Below, piece by piece: positions 28,135-36,500 of a DNA stretch of 64,000 nt. Where the stretch lies: contig JANQKZ010000049.1 in assembly GCA_028280845.1 (NCBI GenBank), positions 24,440-88,439 on the forward strand. The letters run 5' to 3'. The notes below the pieces were generated by a model, which did no database searches, was not told where the DNA came from, and saw nothing but the letters and a program-made list of their open reading frames with translations. Position numbers and translations under genes: made by a program. The stretch comes from Opitutales bacterium. Lineage in GTDB: Bacteria > Verrucomicrobiota > Verrucomicrobiia > Opitutales > JABSRG01. Each line of letters opens with the position of its first letter. Position 1 is the first letter of the stretch.

Positions 28135-29031
28135 ATGGACTCGAACGACAATAGTTCCCCCGAAAGCAACCGATCAACCGAGCCCACCCTGGAGCCTGTC
28201 ACTGGCGTAAAGCTCAAAGTCCGCCAGATCATCTTCGGCACCTACACCCCTGCCGGCAAGACATTCGATGTCGTCCTGATCTTCCTCATCCTGTCCAGTG
28301 TCATCGCCGTCATGCTGGACAGCGTGCAATCCGTTTCGCCGGAGACACATCGCCTGCTCCGCCAGCTCGAATGGATTTTCACGGTTCTCTTTACCATCGA
28401 ATACGCGGTCCGGCTCTGGAGCGCTCCAGCTTCCATCAAATATGCGCGGAGCTTCTACGGAATCATCGACCTCCTTGCCATTTTACCGAGTTACCTCAGC
28501 CTGCTCCTGCCAGGGGCAGAATACTTGCTCGTAGTCCGGGCCCTCCGGGTCCTTCGGGTGTTCCGTATTTTAAAACTTCTCAGCTTCATGGATGGGGAGC
28601 AAGTCATCCGAAATGCCCTCATTAACAGTCGTCACAAGATCACGGTATTCATGGTGTCCGTCGGAATTCTCGTTGTGATCATGGGGTCGGTCATATATTT
28701 GATCGAGGGGGAAGACGCAGGCTTCACCAGTATCCCAACCAGTATTTACTGGGCCATCGTGACCCTCACTACGGTCGGCTACGGAGATATCGTCCCGGCA
28801 ACACCCATAGGAAAGTTTCTCGCCTCCCTGGTCATGTTAACCGGATACGCCATCATCGCCGTCCCGACCGGCATTGTCACCGCCGAACTGACCCGCTCCC
28901 AATTCAAACAGGACATCCAGGATACTCAGGACCCGGACCGGTTCTGCGGCGAATGCGGCCACGCTGGACACGCCCCCAACGCCAAGTTCTGCGACCAGTG
29001 TGGAAAAGCATTACCCACGGTTGAAAACTAA
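28135..29031 (+). CDS. Voltage-gated K+ channel-like protein with C-terminal zinc ribbon
   Basis: The 298-residue protein has six predicted membrane segments. S4 carries regularly spaced arginines (VVRALRVLRVFRILKLL), and the pore helix and selectivity filter read TLTTVGYGDIVP (filter about 213-218). After S6 (GYAIIAVPTGIVTAELT) a cytoplasmic tail contains a four-Cys zinc ribbon: CGECGH at about 270 and CDQCGK near 287. It is therefore a Kv-type tetrameric channel in the inner membrane. The ribbon may act in assembly or gating, which is inference. Confidence 0.92.
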   Translation: MDSNDNSSPESNRSTEPTLEPVTGVKLKVRQIIFGTYTPAGKTFDVVLIFLILSSVIAVMLDSVQSVSPETHRLLRQLEWIFTVLFTIEYAVRLWSAPASIKYARSFYGIIDLLAILPSYLSLLLPGAEYLLVVRALRVLRVFRILKLLSFMDGEQVIRNALINSRHKITVFMVSVGILVVIMGSVIYLIEGEDAGFTSIPTSIYWAIVTLTTVGYGDIVPATPIGKFLASLVMLTGYAIIAVPTGIVTAELTRSQFKQDIQDTQDPDRFCGECGHAGHAPNAKFCDQCGKALPTVEN

Positions 29032-29599
29032 ACTGAATCTGTAACCTTATATTCAGAAAGTAAAAGCACCCCAAGTTCCCCGGACACGCTTACCATTATC
29101 AACACATGGTTTGTCGGGATTGCTCTTGATCGTGCATTCTCTCCACGTGCCAAGCATGAGAGGACAGTTTACGGATCAGCAATTATAACCCCCCTGACCT
29201 CCTTCCCAACTTTAACAGGAAGGTGAAATTAGGAGTGTGCCCGAATCCCAAAAACAACGGGCATATTTTTAATTAGTTTTGGACCGCTGTATCCATGAAT
29301 CAACGACAATTTCCACGCCTGGCGCAGGAAAAAACCCCACTCAAATACGGGGACTGACCCTATAGGTAAAAAAAAATCCAATATCCGACATATGAAATTT
29401 TACCTGAATCCTACACCAGCCAACGAGGATCATTAAATTTTCATAATCAATAACTTAAAACGATATCAAAACCTCGTAAACTTGTAGTTAAAATCCAGAT
29501 ACGAGCAGAAAATACATCTCGAGGATTTGAAAAAAAACCAAAAGGACTTCGGTTGAAGGCAATAACAAACCTCATTAACCAAGAAACTCGTAAACACAT
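29032..29599. other. Gene-free stretch between channel and secreted-protein genes
   Basis: This 568-bp region is AT-rich towards its right end. I see no convincing gene, RNA or terminator. A short element with a CCCCACTC...GGGGACTGACCC pattern lies at about 29336-29362, and a 20-codon frame beginning at 29295 (MNQRQFPRLA) is too short to support. It probably holds the promoter of the secreted protein gene. Confidence 0.5.
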
Positions 29600-31180
29600 A
29601 TGAAACCAAAATCCATTTTGCTTTTTATTGGATCTGTACTTGCCCTGATCGCCCTTCCGTTTACCGCTAACTCACAATCAACCGCCATCAGTGGAACAAC
29701 CAGCGTTAACCTGGATTTCGCCGCACTCGAGTCGGCAGCAAGTCTTCAATTAAGCTCCGCCGAAGGAACAGCTGACGCAGCCACCGGCTTTCCTGTGGCC
29801 TTTGCCATCACGAATGAAACCCCATTTCAATACACGCCTGATCCATTTGCTCCCGTCGCTGGAAGCATCGATCACAGGGGAAGTGTCACTTTCACGATTG
29901 TCGGAACCACGGATACGGTCACAGTAGGGGACTTTACCATTGGTTTTGACGCAGCCCGCGCAGTAGGAGGAAACTCCGGATTTTTCGTCCAGGACAATGT
30001 CTCGTCCCTCGGGATCCTGTTCGATGTGGTTGCCCCGACTACATTGACGGCGGATATGGACGGGTTGTTCATCGATGCAGAGCTCAAGGTCAGCCCGGAA
30101 TTTGCCACATTTTTATCTACGAACAGCCTGGCCACCACGGACCTTTCTGGAGTTACGATTGGGACAGCGCAGGTAAATGCCTCCACCTCCTCCATTATGA
30201 TCATTCAAGGCAGAACGAGTGTGAACCTCAACTTTGATGCCCTGGAGACAAATGCGAGTCTGGCGTTTTCCAGCGTGAATAATACAACTGCTCCCGCAGG
30301 CGGATTCCCCGCAGGGTTTGCGATTACCAGTGAAACCCCATTCATGTTTAACTTTCCCTTTGCTCCAGTCGGCGGGTCCATCAATCACACCGGAAGTGTA
30401 ACCTTCAATATCACCGGAACGGAAACTTTGGTGGAAGTGGGCAACTTTGTCATTGGCTACGACATGGCCCGGGCGACAGGTGATAATTCTGGATTTTTCG
30501 TCGAAGACACCATCTCCTCACTGGGTATCTTATTCGATGTAGCTGCCCCAACAACTCTGGAAGCAAATCCGGACCAGTTTTTTGCAGCAGCCGCACTCAA
30601 TGTCAGCCCTGAGTTCGCAACTTACTTATCCACCAACGCACTCGCCACTGCTGACCTGACCGGTGTGGAAATTGGATCCGCGCAAATCGACGGTCTGTCC
30701 GGCGGTCTATTCGCCATGGCTGAAACTGAAAATGAAGTCATCAACTTTTCTTCTCGTGGTTTCTTGAGCAATGCCCTTGGCAGTGAATTCAACCTGGGAT
30801 TTGTCATTACCGGATCGGATCCCGCCACCGTGGTGATTCGCGTGGGAGGTGAAGGCACACTTCGTTCAATCTATGATGAGGCCTTCGGGGGTGAAGGGGC
30901 CTCTGTAGGAGCGGTAGACATGGTTCAAGATCCTAGAATGGAGTTGTTTGATTCAAACCAGGTATCTCTGGCCGTTCGCGATAATCTGGCGGATGAACCC
31001 ATGCTTTCACTCATCTCTGGCACTTCCCTTGATCCTGTGAGCGGATCCCTCCCCAATGGTCCGAATGATTCGATTCTGATCATCACCTTGAATCCCGGAA
31101 CTTACACCGTCCAAGTGCTGGGGGCGGATGAAGACGATAATGGAGTTTTCATTTCCGGTATCGATATCGTGGAAATGTAA
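29600..31180 (+). CDS. Secreted protein with duplicated beta-rich domain and Opitutia-type C-terminal domain
   Basis: The 526-residue product starts with a signal peptide (LLFIGSVLALIALPFTANS). Two homologous units follow, residues about 33-195 and 201-370, sharing TSVNLDFAALES / TSVNLNFDALET, GSIDHRGSVTFTI / GSINHTGSVTFNI, and FATFLSTNSLATTDLSGV / FATYLSTNALATADLTGV. The C-terminal region (about 380-526) has the pattern LGFVITGSDPATVVIRVGG, MELFDSN, and ILIITLNPGTYTVQVLGAD, a module I associate with surface or secreted proteins of Verrucomicrobiota. No enzymatic motif is visible. It is likely an extracellular or adhesive protein, and a hairpin terminator follows. Confidence 0.75.
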   Translation: MKPKSILLFIGSVLALIALPFTANSQSTAISGTTSVNLDFAALESAASLQLSSAEGTADAATGFPVAFAITNETPFQYTPDPFAPVAGSIDHRGSVTFTIVGTTDTVTVGDFTIGFDAARAVGGNSGFFVQDNVSSLGILFDVVAPTTLTADMDGLFIDAELKVSPEFATFLSTNSLATTDLSGVTIGTAQVNASTSSIMIIQGRTSVNLNFDALETNASLAFSSVNNTTAPAGGFPAGFAITSETPFMFNFPFAPVGGSINHTGSVTFNITGTETLVEVGNFVIGYDMARATGDNSGFFVEDTISSLGILFDVAAPTTLEANPDQFFAAAALNVSPEFATYLSTNALATADLTGVEIGSAQIDGLSGGLFAMAETENEVINFSSRGFLSNALGSEFNLGFVITGSDPATVVIRVGGEGTLRSIYDEAFGGEGASVGAVDMVQDPRMELFDSNQVSLAVRDNLADEPMLSLISGTSLDPVSGSLPNGPNDSILIITLNPGTYTVQVLGADEDDNGVFISGIDIVEM

Positions 31181-31215
31181 ATTGCCAAGACTGCTATAAG
31201 TGAATCTTGCTTTAT

Positions 31216-31240
31216 ACCCGGTCCATCAGGACCGGGTTTT
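31216..31240 (+). terminator. Rho-independent terminator after the duplicated-domain secreted protein
   Basis: A perfect 8-bp stem CCCGGTCC/GGACCGGG with an ATCA loop is followed by TTTTCTGTTTTT, 36 bp after the stop at 31180. Confidence 0.9.
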
Positions 31241-31440
31241 CTGTTTTTCAAAGGCGATCCCTTGGGGGAGGAAGAGATCGACTAAGCCAACTGGAAAGGA
31301 CAGCAGGTTAAACTGAGCATCCGATTCTGGCCGCGGCATTTCCAGGGCTATACAGCCGCCTTTGGCCTTGCCCGAACGGATAACCGTGTTCCCCCGCGGT
31401 GAGTCATGAGGTAAAGGACAACAAGCCCTTGGCCCTCCTT

Positions 31441-31920
31441 CGCTGGTTCGAACCCAGTCTCTGGCCTACACTCCAATCGGGAAACTGAAAACTAGAGACC
31501 CATTTGGCAATGACGCGCATTCTTTGACGTGCCATCCGAAGCTTTAGCAAAGGATGGGCGGGCCGACTGGATTGCTTCGCCATCTCCGACTCGCCTTCCC
31601 GGCGCTACCGCACCTGCTCCGCTTAGTCTTCCGAGGCACACGGTGCCGACAAGACCAGATCCAAAAAGGAAACCGGAACAAACCAGCTTCCTCGCTGATT
31701 CGAACCCAGTCTCTGGCCTTCGTTCCAATCGGGAAACTACAAACTGAAAACTAGAAACTTAGCGTTGGAAAACGCTGTTGGTCGGGCCGACTGGATTGCC
31801 AGAGCTTTGCTCTTCGCTTCGCGACGCCCTGTGGGCGGGCCATCTCCGCTTCGCTCCGTCGAACCACTTCGCTGGTTCTCCCCAGTTCTCCCTCTCGTTG
31901 GTCGGGCCGACTGGATTCGA
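31441..31920. repeat. Patch of tRNA-Pro-derived and dispersed direct repeats
   Basis: The last bases of tRNA-Pro (plus-strand GGTCGGGCCGACTGGATT) recur at 31777-31797 and, shorter, at 31559-31573, besides the tRNA itself at 31897-31917. A second repeat of about 60 bp (TCGAACCCAGTCTCTGGCC ... AATCGGGAAACT ... AAAACTAGA) occurs at 31441-31500 and 31693-31760, 252 bp apart. No gene is supported between 31181 and 32110 apart from the tRNA. The pattern suggests repeated duplication or past integration at the tRNA 3' end. Confidence 0.7.
31531..31558. repeat. REP-like hairpin (CCATCC...GGATGG)
   Basis: GCCATCCGAAGCTTTAGC and then AAAGGATGGG form an imperfect hairpin with CCATCC/GGATGG arms. I recognise this as a dispersed intergenic repeat that, read in one frame of the minus strand, gives SFAKAS peptides in many genomes. 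It lies inside the tRNA-derived repeat patch. Confidence 0.5.
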
Positions 31921-31976
31921 ACCAGCGACCTCCACACCCCCAGTGTGGCGCGCTAACCAGGCTGCGCTACGGCCCG
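31899..31976 (-). tRNA. tRNA-Pro (anticodon GGG)
   Basis: On the minus strand a 78-nt cloverleaf is complete: acceptor CGGGCCG/CGGCCCG, D arm GCGCAGCCTGGTTAGCGC, anticodon stem CCACA/TGTGG with loop CTGGGGG (anticodon GGG), T arm GCTGGTTCGAATCCAGT, and an encoded CCA. Its 3' end faces the repeat patch. Confidence 0.97.
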
Positions 31977-32110
31977 CGACCAAATGAAACGATGAAGGAA
32001 GCTTGAAATCCCTGGCGAGGTCAAGCAAAAGCTTGAGGTCGAGGCTGAATGCCGCTCCTCCCACTGCTGAACTGGGGTTGACAGAACGAGCGTCATCAAT
32101 ATGCTGCATC

Positions 32111-32368
32111 ATGATGCGCACTACCCTTACCATTGATGACCGATTATTGGCGGAGGCTAAAAAGCGCGCCGCGGACCGCCATTCCAGTGTGAGCCAAGTC
32201 ATTAACGAAGCGCTTGCTCGGGCGTTCAGTCCGTCAGGTCAGCCCAAATCGAATAGAGATTTCCAGATGCTCACCTACGGGCCGGCCAAGGCAAAATCAA
32301 TTCAATCCAAACCAGAGGACTTTCAGGAATTGGAGGTAGCGGAAGACCTGAAACCCTACGGGCCATGA
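32111..32368 (+). CDS. Ribbon-helix-helix antitoxin, VapB-like
   Basis: The 85-residue protein starts with a beta-strand and helices typical of DNA-binding antitoxins: MRTTLTIDDRLLAEAKKRAA and SVSQVINEALARAF. The C-terminal tail, rich in Pro and Glu (SKPEDFQELEVAEDLKPYGP), would wrap the toxin. Either of two ATGs (32111, 32114) may start it. It overlaps the PIN-domain toxin gene by four bases (ATGA), the classical operon order. It probably represses its own promoter and neutralises the toxin. Confidence 0.85.
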   Translation: MMRTTLTIDDRLLAEAKKRAADRHSSVSQVINEALARAFSPSGQPKSNRDFQMLTYGPAKAKSIQSKPEDFQELEVAEDLKPYGP

Positions 32369-32799
32369 TTCTGTTTGATGTCAATGTATTGATCTACGCC
32401 CATAGGGAGGACCAGTCGGACCATACCTATTATCGGGATAGGTTGGAAGGGCATCTGCAAGAGCCCAAACCGTTTGGGATCACGCCTCTGGTGGCAGCAG
32501 GGTTCCTGCGGATTACCACGCATTCGAAGTTCCCCAATGGGCCCACTCCCCTACCCCACGCTCTGGCCGTGCTGGAAAGCATCCTGGATTTGCCCAATGC
32601 CTATTGGGTCGGACCCGGCCCCCGCCACTGGGAACTATTGTCAGAAATTATTCGGACCACCCAGTCCCAAGGGAAGGCCGTCGCCGATGCCCGGCATGCT
32701 GCTATTGCTATGGAGCAAGCGGGTATTTGGGCAACGCGCGACAGGGATTTTCAAAGGTTTACCAGCTTGGGCCTCCGTCTGGAAATCTGGGAACCCTGA
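32365..32799 (+). CDS. PIN-domain toxin, VapC-like ribonuclease
   Basis: The 144-residue protein has the PIN acidic residues: Asp 5 in LFDVNVLIYAHRED, Asp in the VADARHAAIAMEQ helix, and Asp in WATRDRDFQRF. Such toxins are Mg2+-dependent RNases, often cutting tRNA. Length and motif order fit the subgroup with the FDVNVLIYA start found in environmental bacteria. It is co-translated with the antitoxin. The position beside a tRNA gene and its repeats fits an acquired accessory module. Confidence 0.88.
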   Translation: MILFDVNVLIYAHREDQSDHTYYRDRLEGHLQEPKPFGITPLVAAGFLRITTHSKFPNGPTPLPHALAVLESILDLPNAYWVGPGPRHWELLSEIIRTTQSQGKAVADARHAAIAMEQAGIWATRDRDFQRFTSLGLRLEIWEP

Positions 32800-32825
32800 A
32801 CCAGGGCCCTCCTTTACCAAAGAGC

Positions 32826-34424
32826 CTATTTCGCTTCGAAAATAACGACCCCCATGGGGCTGGTCAACTCGGGAGGTCGTTTCACCTGCATCCAGGTGTT
32901 GCTCGTAAAATCATATTCTCCAGCATCGATATATTCTCCCGTGAGGGGGTTAAACCAGGTAATCTGCATGACTTTACCTTTTAACTCATTCAAGGCGCCA
33001 AAAATGCCCAGGCGATCCTCGGGCATATAAAAGAGGTAAAGATCCTCTCCATTCGTCAGCATGGGGCTGGAAAAAGGGTTTTGGCGGGGAACCAGGGTAT
33101 TGTAGTTATACCGCGTAAACAGCTCGATCAGGTGCCGGTAATAGTGGAAATGAGGCTGCTCTGCTTTGGGTAGCGCGAAGGGCTCCGTGATCACGTTATA
33201 CCAAGACGTGTTTTGCCAGTAGTAGGTCGAGTACACACCCGCAAAGACACATTGGTAGTTGCGATCCAGGCAGGCAACCGGGTCGGTGTAGGCCCCGTCA
33301 AATATCGAGTAAGTCGTCTTCTCATACCCGCCATGCTCTATGTTAAACACTGGCTCGTTGGCGTGCTTTTGCGCAACCTCGACCATGCGGTAATAGAGGT
33401 AGGGCTCCCACTCCTGAATCGAAATGAAATCAACCATGTCGGGGAATGCGTTGCAGTAGTTGTAATCGTGGACGGAGAGCAGGCGATCATGCCCGTCTAA
33501 CTGCTTTAGCCGTTCAATCCGCCGCGTGATATAGCCCATATCATCTCGTCCGTATGCCAGGGCTTCTTTGGAAATATCCCAGATCAAGTTGGGGTAGGCC
33601 TGATATCGCTTGACCACATAGTCAAAAAAGCGGTTGTCGGCCTCAGATTCGGGCTCGGGCCAGTTCACCTTTTTATTCCAGACATAAATCATAAGGTGGG
33701 CGACTATGGCCTGCTCATCCAGATGCGCGATCACGCGGTCCAGTCGCTGAAAATATTCCACATCCAGGATGGAAAAATCGGGGTCCTCATTGTTGCCCCC
33801 AAAGGGAAACACCGTCGGCCGGTCAAAGCGGTGTTCTGGCTTTGCTTTTTCCCGCTCCCCCCAGTTGGCGTCATAGGCAAACACATTCATGACGATCTGG
33901 TTGAAGCCATGGTCGGCCACATCTTTCACCAGCGAGCGGGTCAACGGAATGTCGGCCGGATTCTCCGCATCCAGTGCAAAGATCCAGTCGAGCTCGAAGG
34001 CCACCAGAAAATACGGCGTGCCATCGGCATAAGCGAACCGTTGAGGATTTCCCTCAGGGATGACAATCGGACCCCGCTGCCAATCTCGCGTATTCGGATT
34101 CACGGTCAAGGATCCGCTCAAACCGGATAACTCCTTTCGGCTGGAAAAGGTGGTGTAAGTCCAATCGCCCGTTGCAGGTGGGCAGAAACGTATAATCCAT
34201 TCACGCCCTCCGTTAAAAAACCCGGGAATTCGCATAGACTGCCCATCCTCGCCGGTAAAGGTTGCCCAGAACTCAACTGCAAAAGGATCGACTAAACCTG
34301 CAGCTGGGGCATCGGCTACAAATGGAAAATCAACCACCTCCCATTGCTCGGCGGTTCGAGCACCCAGAAGGGCAGGAAGAAAACAACCCAGGAGGATTAC
34401 GGAGCGGGTAATAGGGGACTGCAT
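32826..34424 (-). CDS. Secreted DUF5060/DUF4038 glycoside hydrolase-like protein
   Basis: The 532-residue product has a signal peptide (SVILLGCFLPALLGARTA). Residues about 26-100 are a DUF5060-like beta-domain (EQWEVVDFPFVADA). A TIM-barrel of the DUF4038 (apiosidase-like) type covers residues about 110-430, with candidate acid residues in WDISKEALAYG and FNIEHGGYEKTT. The C-terminal beta-domain (about 440-530, LKGKVMQITWFNPLTG) resembles the collagen-binding-like module common in this family. It is likely a plant- or algal-glycan hydrolase in the periplasm or outside; the substrate is not evident. Confidence 0.8.
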   Translation of the reverse strand: MQSPITRSVILLGCFLPALLGARTAEQWEVVDFPFVADAPAAGLVDPFAVEFWATFTGEDGQSMRIPGFFNGGREWIIRFCPPATGDWTYTTFSSRKELSGLSGSLTVNPNTRDWQRGPIVIPEGNPQRFAYADGTPYFLVAFELDWIFALDAENPADIPLTRSLVKDVADHGFNQIVMNVFAYDANWGEREKAKPEHRFDRPTVFPFGGNNEDPDFSILDVEYFQRLDRVIAHLDEQAIVAHLMIYVWNKKVNWPEPESEADNRFFDYVVKRYQAYPNLIWDISKEALAYGRDDMGYITRRIERLKQLDGHDRLLSVHDYNYCNAFPDMVDFISIQEWEPYLYYRMVEVAQKHANEPVFNIEHGGYEKTTYSIFDGAYTDPVACLDRNYQCVFAGVYSTYYWQNTSWYNVITEPFALPKAEQPHFHYYRHLIELFTRYNYNTLVPRQNPFSSPMLTNGEDLYLFYMPEDRLGIFGALNELKGKVMQITWFNPLTGEYIDAGEYDFTSNTWMQVKRPPELTSPMGVVIFEAK

Positions 34425-34516
34425 ACGGAATCTGATTAACCATCAGATCGAATCCATAAACAAGCAAAACAGCGGTCATTTCGATTCGCACGTTGACTGG
34501 ACTCAACTTCAATCCC

Positions 34517-34963
34517 CTATCCGGCCTGCACCAGATTCCAGGCAACCAGAAAGACATAGAGGAGCGCAAAATAAACGAATAAGGTGTTCATCAATACTTC
34601 TCCGATTTTGTTAAACCAGGTTTGTGGAATTTCATACATGGGATAATGCAAAACCTGCACCACCAGTTTTCCTACCCAATAAGCCGCGATGAGACCAGTT
34701 AGCGCCAAGGCAAGCGGCTCCCCCGTAATCAACGCGGGCGCCATGATGATCGCAATCAGTCCAAAACTGAAATTCAGGCCCTGGATATAATACCCATAGG
34801 TTTTCGCTATCTGCTGGTTGAGGGGGCGTAGTTGTTTCACGTCCTCATAACAATTAAATACATGATGCCGCACATACGGATACACCAAAGCGGTGAAAAT
34901 CTGCCCGGCTCCACCGGCCATAATCGCAGATATGAGCAAAGTCTGTGGAGTCACATTATTCAT
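34517..34963 (-). CDS. Four-helix integral membrane protein of unknown function
   Basis: The 148-residue protein is almost entirely membrane-embedded, with four hydrophobic helices at about 8-30, 55-80, 82-105 and 125-145. Conserved-looking polar spots are YPYVRHHVFNCYEDVKQ between helices 1 and 2 and YPMYEIPQTWFNKIGE between 3 and 4. I do not recognise the family. It lies upstream of the glycosidase-like gene on the same strand, 92 bp apart, and divergent from the phosphofructokinase gene. Confidence 0.65.
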   Translation of the reverse strand: MNNVTPQTLLISAIMAGGAGQIFTALVYPYVRHHVFNCYEDVKQLRPLNQQIAKTYGYYIQGLNFSFGLIAIIMAPALITGEPLALALTGLIAAYWVGKLVVQVLHYPMYEIPQTWFNKIGEVLMNTLFVYFALLYVFLVAWNLVQAG

Positions 34964-35136
34964 CGTATTTGCCTTATAATTCCTTTATTTCCAATAATTT
35001 CCGAAATTACAATAATTAAAATCATGCTCTGCCTGGAAGATCCACAGAGCAGCCCGGGCATAGCGATTCCCTGCAGAAAGCCTTGCCCCGTGAAATGCAC
35101 CGTACCTATGCTGGTCGGCTCAATCATCCCAGTACT

Positions 35137-36363
35137 ATGGCACCGAAAAAAGTAGGTATTCTCACGGCCGGGGGTTTAGCTCCCTGCCTTTCATCAGCAA
35201 TTGGCGGCCTCATTGAGCGCTACACCGAGTTATCGCCGGACACAGAGATCCTCTGTTATGTGGGCGGCTACAAGGGACTCCTGCTCGGAGATAGCATCGC
35301 CGTAAGCCCGGAAATTCGGGCCAAGGCCGGCGTCCTTCATCGTTACGGCGGAAGCCCGATTGGCAACAGTCGGGTCAAATTGACCAACGTGGAAGACTGC
35401 ATCAAGCGCGGTTACATCCAGGAGGGCCAGGACCCGCAGCAAGTTGCGGCAGACCAGCTCGTTAAAGATGGGGTTGAGATCCTCCATACCATCGGCGGGG
35501 ATGACACCAACACCGCAGCGGCCGACCTCGCCGCCTTTTTGAAGGCCAACAACTATGAGCTCCGGGTCATCGGACTTCCCAAGACTGTAGATAACGATGT
35601 CTTTCCTATTCGCCAGAGCCTGGGGGCCTGGACCGCCGCCGAACATGGCGCTGATTTCTTTGAAAATGTGGTCGCCGAACATGGCGCCAATCCCCGCATG
35701 CTCATCGTCCACGAAGTCATGGGGAGGAATTGCGGGTGGTTGACCGCTGCGACCGCTTTGGCTTACCAGAGCCGCCTCCATGCCAAAGAATGGGTCCCGG
35801 GTATAGGCCTGAGCAAAGAACGGAGATCGGTGCACGGGGTCTACATCCCCGAAATGGCCGTCGACATCGGCAACGAGGCCGCCCGCCTGCGTAGGGTTAT
35901 GGATTCTACCGATTGCGTGAATATCTTCATCAGCGAAGGGGCGGGGGTTGCTGACATCGTCAAGGAGATGGAAGCCAAAGGAGAAGAAGTCCCCCGGGAT
36001 GCCTTCGGCCATGTCCGCCTCGACAAAGTCAACCCGGGTGCCTGGTTCGGTAAACAGTTTGCCGCCATGATCGGTGCAGAAAAAGTGCTGGTTCAGAAGA
36101 GCGGTTACTACGCCCGGGCTGCCGCAGCCAACGCCGAGGACCTCCGCCTCATCAAGAGCTGCACCGATACGGCCGTGGATGTCGCGATCAATGGGGGAGC
36201 CGGTGTCATCGGGCACGATGAAGACCAGGACAACCGGCTACGGGCCATTGAATTTGAGCGAATCAAGGGAGGAAAACCCTTCGACATCGATGAACCGTGG
36301 TTCGCGGAACTTCTGGAATCCATTGGCCAGGCAAAAGGAGAGCAGCAGGAGACAGCGCATTAG
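35137..36363 (+). CDS. pfp: Phosphofructokinase, probably pyrophosphate-dependent
   Basis: The enzyme phosphorylates fructose 6-phosphate in glycolysis. The 408-residue product starts KKVGILTAGGLAPCLSSAIG and carries GGDDTNTAAADLA and GLPKTVDNDVFPI. An Asp in GGDD and Lys in PKTVDND are the residues that in this family favour pyrophosphate; ATP enzymes have GGDGS and PGTIDND. The reaction would then be reversible. The start at ATG 35137 places the N-terminal glycine loop correctly; upstream in-frame codons add unrelated sequence. PPi use is inferred from residues only. Confidence 0.9.
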   Translation: MAPKKVGILTAGGLAPCLSSAIGGLIERYTELSPDTEILCYVGGYKGLLLGDSIAVSPEIRAKAGVLHRYGGSPIGNSRVKLTNVEDCIKRGYIQEGQDPQQVAADQLVKDGVEILHTIGGDDTNTAAADLAAFLKANNYELRVIGLPKTVDNDVFPIRQSLGAWTAAEHGADFFENVVAEHGANPRMLIVHEVMGRNCGWLTAATALAYQSRLHAKEWVPGIGLSKERRSVHGVYIPEMAVDIGNEAARLRRVMDSTDCVNIFISEGAGVADIVKEMEAKGEEVPRDAFGHVRLDKVNPGAWFGKQFAAMIGAEKVLVQKSGYYARAAAANAEDLRLIKSCTDTAVDVAINGGAGVIGHDEDQDNRLRAIEFERIKGGKPFDIDEPWFAELLESIGQAKGEQQETAH

Positions 36364-36500
36364 CCTTTCGTTTCCTAAACCTTATGCCTGAGGAGCTTCA
36401 GTTGAATGAGTTCTCGACCCCTGCTGAATCCCAGAAACAAAACACCGGCAGAGCGGGTCTTTCGCCACAGACGATGACCCGCTTTCACTTTTCAAACAAA

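Noticed and set aside
29295..29357. Short plus-strand frame beginning MNQRQFPRLA
   Set aside because: It is about 20 codons long and resembles no family; not enough support to call it a gene.
35230..36216. A 328-codon open frame on the minus strand
   Set aside because: It lies entirely opposite the conserved phosphofructokinase gene and its product has no recognisable features; it is a by-product of the GC-rich codon use of pfp.
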